In this document: piece after piece, positions 15,749 through 27,700 of the stretch
Position numbering within the stretch: the first letter of the stretch is position 1
How the letters are laid out: every line of letters starts with the position of its first letter
From: Whitmania pigra
Taxonomy: Eukaryota > Annelida > Clitellata > Hirudinida > Haemopidae
Direction: 5' to 3'
Length of the DNA: 64,000 nucleotides
Assembly: GCA_021613335.1 (NCBI GenBank)
Contig: JAJTWR010000182.1
Coordinates: 552,501 to 616,500, forward strand
Made by a program: the position numbers and the translations under genes
Notes under the pieces: model-generated
The model's database searches: none
What the model was told of the DNA's origin: nothing
What the model saw: the letters and a program-made list of their open reading frames with translations, nothing else

Positions 15749-16857
15749 TTTAATCCTCAGTAAGATGTTCTTAAATATCTTGATCTTTGGAAAGCACGAC
15801 GTTCGAGAGATTTCTGCTGATGTCTACTTTACGATGTTTGAGGCAGTTTCAAAGTTTAATTTTCTAAATATTATTTATATTTTAAATTAAATATTTTACA
15901 TGTTAAAGAAAACAAATTAAATTAATTATATAATTATATAATCAAGAGTAAAATTTTGAACACGGCGAGGCTCGTAGCCATGCCTGTTGCGTCATCGGAG
16001 TCTAACGGCACTTTCAAAAAAGTCTGGAAGGAACCGCTGGTCATTCTAGTTGGGTTTGTTTGCAGATAATGGCCTGAAATTTCAACCTTATTTTTCTTTT
16101 TTAGGGTTCACTTTTTTACATAGGTCATTGAATATTAGGATATCGTGCTGCTTGCTTAGCAGAGAAACCGAAGGCGACCAAGTTCACTTCCAATTATTTT
16201 AGTCAAATCATTCGATTCTATGTAAACTTTATATTAAACATCTCAAGGTTTGCAGACATGATTTGCTTGTGGCGACACGAACAGAGTAAAGATAAACCTC
16301 AGCTGATTCGCTCGGTGAAATTCATTTTAAAAATTGTGTCCGTTCTAGGAAACGAATTAGGATTTTAAGAGATTGCGGCGCATTTAAGTGCAGATATTTT
16401 GCGAAACGATAAACCGGTGTAGTGAACTTAAGACTCAATTACTTTAAAAGTTTGTAAGATGAGTTCCGGATGTAAGTGTTGTCATTGACTTACGGTGGGT
16501 GGATGTGGTTGACATGTAATTAAAAATTTTCTAAAGATGATGCGAAGGCTTATAGGCAACCAGTGATGTATCGGATTGTCCAGGTGATATAGTTACAGGA
16601 TTTGTGTTATGGTGGAAGCGTGTTTATTCAAGCTTAGATGGGAGTCAGAGGACAAATCAAAGGGCGATAAAAAAAAAGACACTATTGATCAACAGGGCGA
16701 CTTATTTCGAGGAACCTAAATGCAGTCGCTGTAACTGTCTCAGTGTTTCCAGTGAATTCATAAATTCCATTCAAAAATACGACTAACTTACAACCTATAT
16801 TAATACTGCTAAGTTAAGGAGGGAATTCGCTTTTTTGCAAATAATTTCTGCTAGAGA
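15749..16857. other. Intergenic, nothing recognised
   Basis: AT-rich sequence between the pogo-like element and the INTS6 relic. No supported coding frame or RNA gene was seen. Confidence 0.45.
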
Positions 16858-17330
16858 ATGACAATAATCGTCTTTCTCGTTGATACGAGTGCATCCACAA
16901 ATCGATGCACCCGATACAGTCAAGCATTCGATAGAAATCTTAAAGATAAGGTCAGGAGATCCTGCTTGCCGCTTGGACAGATACATGTTGCTGACGTTCG
17001 AAGACCCGCCGATGAACCGGTTGGAAGAAGAACCACTTTACATTCAGCATTGTTCACAGGATTGGACCCGTGGATTCTCCAGAGGTTAGTTCATCCAGAA
17101 CTGAGGATTGTCCGATCGACTCGATGTACGAAGCCACAGGGGTCGTTCATACGCCGTGTCTGGAATCATTGGCACAGAAACTTCAAAGTGGATTCACCTT
17201 CAACTTCGAAAGGCTTCCTTCTGAGTGCTAGAATGGAGTGAATGATTCTGACAATCAACCTTGGAACCGTTGTAAAAAAGTTTTACTTATCGACAGATTC
17301 GTTCAGAAAGGCGCCACCATTGGTCAAACG
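16858..17330 (+). pseudogene. INTS6: Integrator complex subunit 6 (INTS6) relic, intronless and frameshifted
   Basis: INTS6 is a von Willebrand A-domain subunit of the snRNA-processing Integrator complex. The frame opens MTIIVFLVDTSASTNR, matching the INTS6 start and its D-x-S-x-S metal site at about 16882. Homology then shifts frame: DTVKHSIEILK, LDRYMLLTFEDPP (about 16925-17010). It shifts again to CLESLAQKLQSGFTFNFER (about 17155-17210), then, after a stop, QPWNRCKKVLL and ATIGQ. Most of the A-domain centre is missing. Frameshifts, a stop and the deletion make this a dead copy. Having no introns over this span suggests a processed copy, but the parent gene is not in the window, so that is inference. 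The homology ends where the 17.33-kb minisatellite begins. Confidence 0.8.
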
Positions 17331-17872
17331 TACATTCATTCATCCGTGCATTCATGCATTCGTACATTCATTCATTCGTACACTCATTCATTCATACATT
17401 CATTCATCCGTACATTAATTTATTCGCACATTCATTCATCCGTGCATTCATACATTCGTACATTCATTCATCCGTGCATTCGTACATTCATTCATCCGTG
17501 CACTCATGCATTCGTACATTCATTCATTCGTACACTCATTCATTCATACATTCATTCATCCGTACATTAATTCATTCATCCGTACATTCATTCATTCATT
17601 CATTCATTCATCCATGCATTCGTACATTCATTCATCCGTGCATTCATACATTCGTACATTCATTCTTTCGTGCATTCGTACATTCATTCTTCCGTGCATT
17701 CGTACATTCATTCGTTCGTACATTCATTCCTTCGTACATTCATTCATCCGTGCATTCATGCATTCGTACATTCATTCATTCGTACACTCATTCATTCATA
17801 CATTCATTCATCCGTACAGTATTTCATTCATACATTCATACATTCGTACATTCATTCATCCGCGCACTCGTT
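17328..17872. repeat. CATT-based minisatellite, about 545 bp
   Basis: Irregular tandem array of CATT/CATC tetranucleotides with recurrent higher-order words such as CATTCATTCATCCGTGCATT and CATTCGTACATTCATTC. It is open in all three plus-strand frames, giving artificial His-Ser-Phe-Ile-type proteins. It directly abuts the INTS6 relic. Confidence 0.92.
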
Positions 17873-18600
17873 CATCACATATTCACTCATCCATGCATCC
17901 ACTTATTCGTTCAAGCACTTTCCTTCAATCTTTGTTCCTCTAATACCAACCAACCATCCATCAATTCATAAATTCCACTAACTGTATGTACTTTTACTTA
18001 ATTCTATAATTCACTCCCGTTTTCTGTTTGGCCTTTTTTACCTTTTGTCAAATATTTTTAATTTCAATTGATAGATGCTTCGAAGTATCTGTGCACATTC
18101 TGCTGTCAAGTGGCGAGACATGTCTTGAAGTGATCAGTTGATAGATCTAGTAGTATTTTTTGGTCGGATATTTGTACGAAGGTTCTTGGGTATTGCGACA
18201 TTACTGAGTGGTTTTGAGGGGAAACAAAATTTGGGAATTCGTAATTTTTCTTTTGTATAACTTATAACCATATTTTGTTGAGTCAATTGTAAACTTATCT
18301 TTCATTGTTTGATGTGCTACGAGATCATCGACACGCTTTTAGTTGCGCCTCGGCTGGGAATTCCTCAGTCAACTTTTTATGGGGATTTATATCTTTCACG
18401 AGAAGGGATTGTGTTTATTGCAAAAAATTCTTGCTTCAAAATTTATTGACATTCAACAAATTGCGAATGTACTTGGATTAAGTTGAACTTTCAGCAGTCT
18501 CAACAGCCTGGTGAGGAAGAGGGATAACTATTTAAATATTCACCTCATTATACTGCACTGATTTATCATCAAATCGCCACGAAGTTAGATCAATAGTTTT
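17873..18600. other. Non-coding stretch after minisatellite
   Basis: AT-rich. A stop-interrupted frame at about 18420-18510 (ILASKFIDIQQIANVLGLS) faintly resembles a winged-helix segment, but it is too short and broken to annotate. Confidence 0.3.
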
Positions 18601-19302
18601 GGATTTTAACAAAATCTCGGCATGGACGAAGGGGGAGACACCAATATCGCTCCATCAAACCTTCAGCGCTGCTAATCCGAGTGAACATGCGGAGTGATCT
18701 CACCTTTACAGTGAAGAAGAGCTTCTCGACGCTTACAAACCTCTCGATACAAACCTTATTCCTCTTTCGGATGAAGCAGAACTTCCAGACTTCTTTAGTG
18801 GATATCTGGATATTAGTCCACTCAGCGAATCCACGCCACCTTCCACTTCCGTTCGAGAACACAGTAGAAATTTATGGCGGGGCTAATGAAAAAGTCTCCA
18901 CCAGCGACGACTTTTTCCCCCAATACGCAGTCACAAGAACCTTTGCCTGCCAGACAACACAAACAGTCGAAACTTCTCAAATTAAAATTTGCGAAAAAGG
19001 CCGGCACCTCCGCTATTTCATCAGCAATAGCCACTACTACATCAGATAAAAAACGATTCATCAAAATTAACCAGCCAAAATGTCGGCAGATCATTTTCCA
19101 AGCGTATAAGAACCCAAGGCGACTCGACAAGCGACATCTAGCGTCGTCCCAAATAATTCCTCAAGTTCTTCACCAAAAAGTGGTCCTCACTCCTACAGAA
19201 CAATTTATCCCACCCTCGGCATTCCAGTCCAAGCTCAGATTCCCGCAGGCAAAAGCTGTTAGGACCGTCGGTGCTTCCGTGGCGGACCCATCACCACCAT
19301 AA
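18600..19302 (+). pseudogene. Degenerate coding sequence of unknown family
   Basis: GC content and codon character rise here compared with the flanks. Stretches that read like protein change frame: SEEELLDAYKPLDTNLIPLS and DEAELPDFFSGYLDIS in one frame (about 18700-18850), then MAGLMKKSPPATTF to ASVADPSPP as a 142-codon frame (18874-19302), while SYRTIYPTLGIPVQAQIPAG reads in yet another. No intron signals are evident. I do not recognise the family. A decayed retrocopy is the simplest explanation, but a short live gene at 18874-19302 cannot be excluded. Confidence 0.35.
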
Positions 19303-21527
19303 AAACGAATAAGCAGAATCACTCCTCAAACAAATTTCTAGAATGCATGCAAAGGGGTCAGAGTGATGTGGAAAAAACAAGAATTGCAAAGTAAAATATT
19401 TGAGTAATTGAAATTATTGAATAAAAGAATAATAGAATGTTTGTAGCTTTTCCTGTCTGGGTGGTAGATTTTTGCCAATTCTGTGAATTCCTGCATTCCA
19501 AACTATTCAACATAGAACGAAACGAAAACACAAATCTTGTTAAAATGACCATTTAGTCATGGACCCCATGTCAAGCCTTGAAATGAAGTTTCACTTTTTT
19601 TATGTTGAAATCTTGAAAACTTCCACATTTAATGAAAATAGTAAATTAGATGCTAATTTTCTGTGCAAGTGAAGTATTTTTTGTACTTCAATGGATCCAA
19701 GACTTGAACTAAGGATGGTTAAAGTTTAAGTAGAAAAATTGTTGAAATAATAGTTTCTTAATTGTATGTAATGGTATGTAAACGTACTCTGCATGACTAT
19801 TTGCCTGCGTGACTGAACAATTCAATGAAGAATCAACAAGTATCGAAGAACTGAAGAATTTGACTCGTGGTGCCAATTACAAAAGCATTGTGTTCACTCT
19901 TCAACTGTTTAATGTTTTTTCCAAACCTCTGCTCCTGTTCTTGATGTTGACTTGAGAGAAAGTTTTCAAAGTATAATGTGGAATAATAAAGTTGAACCTT
20001 AGAAATATGTTTTTGATAAGAATAGCACCTTCTTTGTCACACTATAAATTCATTTTATGTGAAAGGCTTCAGCGCAATTTTTCATGACATTTAAATTGAT
20101 TGAAATGCTTTAAGTATTAAATTCTTTGAGTTTTAATCCCTTGCATGTTACATATTAAAAGGTAGTAAAAATCTTAAAATGTTAGATATTTCAGAAAACT
20201 TAAACAATTGAAATGGAAATCACAAAATTTGAAAACCATTGCTATACAAAAGCTTGGATAAAAGCAATGTTTAAAAATGAAGTAATAGATGGAAATTACT
20301 GCTCAATTAAATGTATATTTCATTTCTTTGCTGCACATAACACACAATGTATAAATTATATTCCATCATTACTCCACTAACTAAAAGAAATATTTCCAGA
20401 CTTTAGTTTCCTTGCTATGAAGATATATGATGGCCTACTTTGACAAAGCAACATTTAAATAGAACATGGATAATAAATGTTCAACATGAATTTATGCTTA
20501 ACATTACATTTCTGTTCAATGTTTAAATAAATAATTAGTAACATAACAAGTATTTACCAAAATTCATGATCTTAGAACAATGACAAGGGCTGAAAATAAC
20601 ATTCAAAATTATATTCTTATTGATAATTATGCTTATCAAATTCAAGCCGCAATTAATTCGAAAAAAATCTGATGAGTTAATAATTACTAAACAAGCCATA
20701 GAAATGGCTTAATTTCTGAATTATCCTTTTGACGTAGAACCTCCTATCAAACTGCTCCTAATGCGAAGCAATGCACGATTGAAACTTATATATATGCTTC
20801 TCACAATTGCAATTAAGTAAGCAAATCACAAAAATACGTTTTTAACCACGACCTTCTTTATCGATAGAACAAAACCTGGTAAGACTCTCCAGAATGATAC
20901 ACTTTGGTTAGTTAATAATATACTGAAATAACAACTCAAAAATATTAAAAAAACTTCATCTTTAAAAGTCCCAAAATTACTAAAAGCAAAATGAACCAAA
21001 AGGTCCAAGCAAATACGGCGGCAAGATCGGCGTTTTTTATTTACATAATCCAGACGAAGCGGGAAGAACATTCTTATAATGATATTGTAAAATTAGTTAA
21101 ATTTTAAAGCAATTGTTTAATAATGTAATTTAGATATTAAATGAATGCATATTCCAATAATGGAAGCGCATTTTTACCATAATTACAAAGTTTTTTAGAG
21201 ACTCAAATGTAATTTTTGTAAGTATCGCTGAATTCATCATTTATTAGCAGAAGACTGATATTAACACTTAAAGTCAAAAATTAATTATTTATCAGGGAAT
21301 TGCATCATAGTCCTACATGAACCTCTATGAGAGAGTGCCCATTTGGAATGTTTCAAGGGAAGTCTTTGTTGAGTGGCTTTTGACTAGTTAGTAGTCTTGC
21401 GGTTCTCAAATTGTACAGAGTTGTTTCAAGACAGTGGGTTTTTCCTAGTCAGCAACGCAACCGAAACTTTCGGAAAATTTTCTTTTTGTATACAAAGCTC
21501 CGGAAGCAAATTGCAGTTTTTGACGAA
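19303..21527. other. AT-rich intergenic region upstream of TFIIS
   Basis: No supported gene. Open frames are short and have no recognisable domains. The promoter of the TFIIS gene should lie near the right end (about 21.3-21.5 kb), where the base composition becomes more balanced. Confidence 0.5.
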
Positions 21528-23348
21528 ATGGCAGGCAGTCAAGTCAAAAAGGACATTTTAGAACTTGAAAAGAAGCTTAAAAAGTATTGCCGTCCTGGGA
21601 AGATTGTACGAAGTTTTTGCTGTTAGCTCCCACATAATGACATGTCACGTAACATTTTTAAACATTTAGTTGAAGGAAAACGACAATGTGAGGAAAATTC
21701 TCGAAAACCTTGGAAAGTATCCCGTGGACCTCAAAATTCTAAAGGTATTCTTAAAATTGTATTAAAGTTTTACGAAATATATTTTTCAAGCTATGAAATG
21801 CTTATCTTGGCAACAATTTCATGATGTGATATCTGTGGAACAGAATTTGGGAATTTCTATTCATTGAAAATGTAAATTGAACCAAAATGGCCACAAATGT
21901 CTGCTTTTATATTTATTAATTCATTTATTAAGTCCTCTACATTATAGAGTCCTCCATATCAATTTGTGATTAAATTTTTCAAGAACTGTTAGTTAGAAAA
22001 TGCATTAAAGTAAATTGCATTATTTTGTGTAATAAGGAGACACAAATTGGAATTACTGTGAACAAGTTGAGAAAAATATGCAACAATGAACAGATTGAAG
22101 CTCTTGCTAAATCACTCATCAAACAATGGAAAAAACTTGTTCCAGGTAATATGATTTTATTAACATAATTTTGTCAATTGAAGCAAATTTAATCATAAGA
22201 TTTCTGTGGTGTGAGGTGTGCAAGCATTAGTGAACCGATGTTTTTCTTAAAACGATGTTTGATATCGTAAATTTGGTGATGAAGCTTTTCATTTTGTTTG
22301 CCCGTTTTGTTTTTAAATGTACAGTTTATTTAACACGTTAATTAATGAAAGCAGTCTATGGATTTAGCCGATGTGTGGCTTAAAATAACCTTCAACTTGA
22401 TCAATAACATCTTAGCTTAGGCAAATTGATTTAGTTGCAAATTCTGGTTATAACCAAGCCGACCACTTGAAGAAATGTCAGTTTTAGAGTTGATTTATGA
22501 AGAGCTTATTTTGTTTCCAAAACTGTCTAAGATGTTTGACAACAGGTAAGAAACCTTCAATGGAATTTGGAGGCAACAAATGCCACGGAGGAGCTTCTAC
22601 CTCATTCAAGCACTTTGAAGTTTCTGAAGATCCTGTCAGACAGAAAAGCATCAAACTCCTTGTTGAATCTTTGAGTTCTGAAGGTGCTTGAAAACATTTG
22701 AAAAATTAAAGTCGCCTGGTTTAATAACAGTCGATTGACAAGCTGCCACTTTCAACTTTCAGAGTCCAATGGCAATGTCACTCAACTGGCAGTCAAGATT
22801 GAGAGTTGCATATTTGAAGATTTTAAAGATTCTGGCACCAAATACAAGAGTCGCATCAGAAGTAGGATCGTCAACCTTAGAGATGAAAAAAATCCCAAGC
22901 TGAAGGAAAACGTGCTAAAGGGGGTCATTGCTCCGGAACGATTCGCTTGCATGACTCCCGACGAAATGGCAAGCGACGAGGTGAAGAAGCTCAAAGAAGA
23001 GATGCTGAAACAATCGATCCTTGAAGCTCAAGTCCCAAAGGCCAACTTATCCAGTTCCAATTTGTTCAAGTGCAGCAGATGTGGTGAGAGAGACACCACT
23101 TATAATCAGGTGCAGACACTCAGTGGGGATGAACCAATGACTACTTTTGTTGTCTGCAACAAGTGTGGTAAGAGGTGGAAGGTTTGTAGGATTCAAATTT
23201 GATTATTGATTAAAAGGTTTTGTAGTAAACTTTATTTTAGTTTATTAGTTAAATAAATTATTCATGAATAAAAGAATGAATTGTTTATTCACACAATGAT
23301 GTTTTGAAAATGTAAACCAAAGCAATGTTTGTTTTTCAGTTCAACTGA
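21528..23348 (+). CDS. TCEA: Transcription elongation factor TFIIS
   Basis: TFIIS rescues stalled RNA polymerase II by stimulating transcript cleavage in the nucleus. Six plus-strand exons: 21528-21605, 21670-21744, 22037-22145, 22546-22683, 22763-23181, 23340-23348. They join to 276 codons (275 aa plus TGA), slightly shorter than the vertebrate protein (about 300). Domain order: N-terminal LW/TFIIS-N bundle (residues 1-88, with GITVNKLRKICN and LIKQWKKLV), variable linker, central domain II (about 117-215, including KYKSRIRSRIVNLRDEKNP and MASDEVKKLKEEM), and the C-terminal zinc ribbon. The ribbon has CSRCGERDTTYNQVQT, then the catalytic acidic pair in SGDEPMTTFVVCNKCGKRWK. The last exon codes only Phe-Asn-stop. 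The start ATG gives MAGSQVKKDILEL; upstream in-frame codons lack homology. Confidence 0.96.
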
Positions 23349-23982
23349 AGCTACAGATGACCTCCAAATTAAACAAACATCTAAACTCTGGCTTTTTATT
23401 GTTAATTTTTAATTGTTAAATTAAAACAACAATTTGTTTTGAGATTCATCTGTTGGATTGGTTTTGGACTTGTTAAAATGGCTGATTCATCATGTAAATT
23501 GTGATCTCAATTGTAACAGTGAAGTCTTCCCTAAGTTTGGATCAGGTAAACCCTAACAAAATGTTAAAAATTTGAAAACCTCCCTGGGAAATGGAAAAAA
23601 TCAAGAATTTTAAAGGTTACGAGACCTTATTTAAAAACCCTAAAAAGTGGAGGTCCATTTTTAATTGGTATGTGAGACATTTGACGAGTAGTTTAGAATT
23701 GAGTTGTTAGAAAATAGAATAAGATATTTATATAAACTGCAAACTGAGTAACATGTGAATCAAGCCGGAAAGCGCCTAAACTCGTTCGATCTCCATAGCA
23801 CCGATGAAACCAAAACAACCAGGCGAGAGGGTGGGCGCAAGAGATATACGCTGTAAGATTTAGAAGCAGAGTCTGACGTCCTAATCACGCGACACATTCT
23901 TTGGGGCTATAGGGTGTTTTATTAACGTCCATTGCATAGCTAGATGATTAGGACAGTGCTTCCGCAGTTCAAATCTATTGGT
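23349..23982. other. 3' flank of TFIIS
   Basis: AT-rich. Contains the TFIIS 3' untranslated region. Near 23929-23956 a degenerate match (CCATTGCATAGCTAGATGAT) to the retroelement tail at 24.0 kb is seen. Confidence 0.45.
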
Positions 23983-24037
23983 TTATTTATTTATTTATTT
24001 GATTATAGTCCGTTGCATAACTCAGATGATTTAGACT
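23983..24037 (-). mobile_element. Severely truncated retroelement 3' end with 12-bp target duplication
   Basis: A 55-bp insert in minus orientation, tail (TTTA)n, containing the complement of GTTATGCAACGGACTATAAT, the same 3' end as the insertion at 14307-14487. It is flanked by AAATCTATTGGT at 23971-23982 and again at 24038-24049. This is a near-complete 5' truncation of the same family. Confidence 0.8.
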
Positions 24038-24049
24038 AAATCTATTGGT

Positions 24050-24793
24050 CTCAATTTCCCATTTATATATAGTCATTGTGTCAGCATGTATGTATTAATG
24101 TTTGCAATTTAAATTGATATTGAAAATAATAATATAATGTTAATGCTTTAATTCAATCAAATCTCCTTCAAAATGGTTATGTGCGCACGCACTTATGTGA
24201 TGTAATTGTTTATTTTACGAATATTTGTGCACATATAACTATTACTTCTTACTCAAATTTTTTATTCAATATAAATTATTAAAAAAAATCTTTCCTAGGT
24301 CACCTACAACTATAAATAGATATTATATTCTAAAATACCTAGTAGCATTATCATTATCATAGTCAGGGAACCTTATCAAGAATGGTCTAACAATACTTCA
24401 ATTCTAGAAATGTCCTATATTTTACAAATTCACGGAATTTACAAATTTTTGTTTTTACAATTAAAATTGTTAAAATTTAGTTTAATTTTATTCTTAATTA
24501 CACGGAAGAAATCTTTTGACTTTACTGAGAAGGTTGTAAAGTTACTTGCAAGTAGCTAAGTTATGCTTTGTAATTAATTAATATTTATGTAATATAACTG
24601 TCGCACTTATGTTCACTAATTTGAAAAGAGTTCTAGATAACAGTCTCATTTCCTTGTTTTATTTCGGGGATGTCCTGTAAAAGACCGTAAACAGAGTTCG
24701 TTAGTCGGGTGCGATAGTCGTACTGCGTTAAATTGGATTCTGCTGCAATTAGGAAATTTAGCATCATCTTTTGTTATCATATTGGTATTCCGG
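24050..24793. other. Intergenic upstream of the SLAIN-like gene
   Basis: AT-rich, no gene recognised. The GC-richer interval at 24660-24790 immediately before the start codon may be the promoter or 5' untranslated region. Confidence 0.45.
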
Positions 24794-27700
24794 ATGAGAG
24801 GTTCCAAGTCCAACATGAAACTGGGAAGCAACATCATAAGTTCGCCACCAAAACAAACATTTTTAGTTGAATTCAACAAGGAAAATGAGTGTGAAAATGT
24901 CGCTCTAACGAAACCCAGTTTGTTAAAAGATGGTTTAACTCGAAATCAAAATATTGATGAGTCCTACAGTCTTGATAAGGTGGAACTTCTTGATATTAGC
25001 ACTCTGAATTTAGACTGTACGGCAAGCTGGTATGAATTCTTTTTAAAGCGTTGAAAGTTTTATCTTAATAAATTGACATTTCATTTATTCTTCTGTTGCC
25101 AATTGTGTTAAATAAGCCATTGATTCATTTAAATTTTGTGGGCTGTCATCTGCTGTTGAGTAATTATAATCAATTTTTTCAGAAAAAATTAGTGAAATTG
25201 ATATGACTTGTGGTTAACTTTCATGAAATGTTAACAGGATAGTTTTGTAATACTGCAGAATGTATGTCGTCAAATTTAGATTTTGGATGACCGATAAATT
25301 CTGAATGTAACAGCTTGTTAATTGTTGTAACAGAATATTGAATAGAATAAATATAAACAACTAAGTGTTTTTTTTACAGGTTGCTCGATGGCCAAGACAA
25401 ATGCGAGGACAAGTTCGACATGATGGCATGGTTGAAGGAAGAGGAAGACAATAAAGATGTCAACAAGTTCACCTCAAAATCAACCCATCAGTCTAACATA
25501 TCTACTGCTTCTCCTTTGAAAGGTAAGACTTTGTGCCAAACTTATTGATGATTGGTCAAGTTTTGTGAGTCTCATCATTTCAAAGTCAGAGATGGTTCTG
25601 TAAACATGTTCAAATGACCTGGTAAATGTTTTTATAATTTCCACCAAGCTTCTTTTTCAAGAGGTCAGTTTAGGCCTTTGGTGCACCTAGAAAGAATCGA
25701 CTTTTCATTCTTCTGTTTTGGTCTCACTTTCACCTATTGCTGCTGGCAGATTATTGAAATAATTAAGCTCCAACTGAGATGAGTCATACAAAGTAATCAT
25801 TCTCCTATAGCTCATTGTCATCTAGCTGTGGTATTGGAATCATCATCATCATCATCTTTATCTTCACACCTGGCGATTACCATCACACTTGTGTTGCCAA
25901 CAAACACTTCTTGTTTTTACTTCCACAAGTATGAAAATACATTTCAAATGATTTCTAACTCTTAACTTTTGCTTGTGCAATTTTTAAATTTTTTTAAATT
26001 CAAGTCTTGTAATTAACGTTATTAATTATTAATAATATGAAGATGTTAATTAACTAAATTAAAGAAGTGCCCCTCACACTGGTATTCAAAACTTTTGAGA
26101 TCTTATCAGTGTACTTAACCATTCATTCCTTGTCATCAAATCTGTGGTGATGTCATCCGCCTAAATTCTCAACTTTGGCTGACAGATAAGTACCTGTGAT
26201 GATGTAGAATGTGTAATGTTTTCAGACAGTTTTGCATTTTTTTTGTCATTTAATAATTTTTGTTTTGAACCAATGAAACAATCTTGAGACAACTTAGCCT
26301 CAGAGCAATTGTGTTTAGCTAAAGATCTGACTGACTCATCAGAAACATAATTATGCCTAGGATGATGATGCGTGAGTTTGTGTGTGCTGTATGCTCTCAC
26401 ATCTATGGTTGCTGGATGATTAAAATAAAAAAGTTGTTTTTTTTTTTTAATTTCAAGCTGTTAAAAATAGCTCTTATCTTACAAAGATAACTATAATTAG
26501 AAAAGTCAACAGTCTCTTGAATCGTTATTCTAAGTATTTTTCCTAATTCTTCCATTGGTCCATGATAACTCAACAACCTGTAACCAAGGTAGCTAGCTGT
26601 TTATAAAAATATTTTTCTTGCACAGACGATTCTGTTTCTTTGGAAGTTCTCATTTTGTTGCTCATCCTACTAGGTAATAATGTCTAGGTGCTAATTCAAG
26701 GTCGCTTCCAGAGGCACAGAACTAAATACATAGATAGAGGTCAGAAATGCTTCAAGGTTGAACATGTCAGTGTAGAAGCATGGCTATGTATGCCTAATTT
26801 TTAATGCAAATGAATGCCTATGTATTACTTTGTGTCAGACATGGTAATCATTACTTAGTTACGAGCCTAAATTTCTTGACACTTCTGAGTAATTGTTGCA
26901 CTCACAACTTGTTCGACTGTGAGTCAAACGGTTAAAACGTCTACAATTTAAAAATTAATTCTTCCCTTAATTTTGAATTGTTCACGATTCAACTTGCTTT
27001 TCTAAAATGCCAATCTTTTTGACATAATCTAGCTCTATCGATTTAATCGAATTTTTCCACAGATCATACCAGCACTTCGGCATCGTTGCAGTATGAAACC
27101 TTGAAAAAGATGGCAAAATTATCAGAGGACGCTCAAACCACTACTTTCATCTCTCCATCACCGTTGTCTCCCTATGCAGAGAAATCTAAGCATCTGGGAA
27201 TGCTGGCGAGCGGAGAGGCTAAAAGCCAGTTTGGTCTGAGGGGCTTTCGACCGCAGGCGGAGGGTGGACCGTCAAATACCACAGATGGTTTCAAACGCAA
27301 CGATAAACTTGCTCCGACCAAATTCCTGCCACTGTCGCTTCCCAAGGAAATCACGGAGAAGTCGGACCTGGCGGATGCGAATTCCTCGTTTCTCAACAAA
27401 TCCTTCGACGACGTCCTCTCTGCCGTCACTTCTTCAGGAGACGGAGTCATGCAGAAGAGCATCAGTAGGTCGCAGGAAAACTGTTTTTCTCCTGTCAGAA
27501 CGACAGCCGTCGGAAATGCCGACAGTCCTCTTCTCGGACAAGTCGCCGGAGGTTCGATGAACAAACTGTCAAACGTAGAAGAGGTGGCGAACATGGCAAG
27601 GCTCCAAGCTGATCGTTAGCAACTACATTCTACTTTCTGCAATTACCTTTGTAACGTAATGTTTGCTAGCAGTATAGCTGGAAATATTTTATCGACTAGA

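Noticed and set aside
17238..17981. Four overlapping plus-strand open frames of 100-205 codons rich in His, Ser, Phe and Ile
   Set aside because: All are products of the CATT minisatellite, whose period lets the three frames read nearly the same peptide. Not genes.
27172..27594. 140-codon minus-strand open frame inside the SLAIN-like gene
   Set aside because: It is antisense to exon 3 (27063-27614), whose plus-strand frame has the family motif and splice phases.
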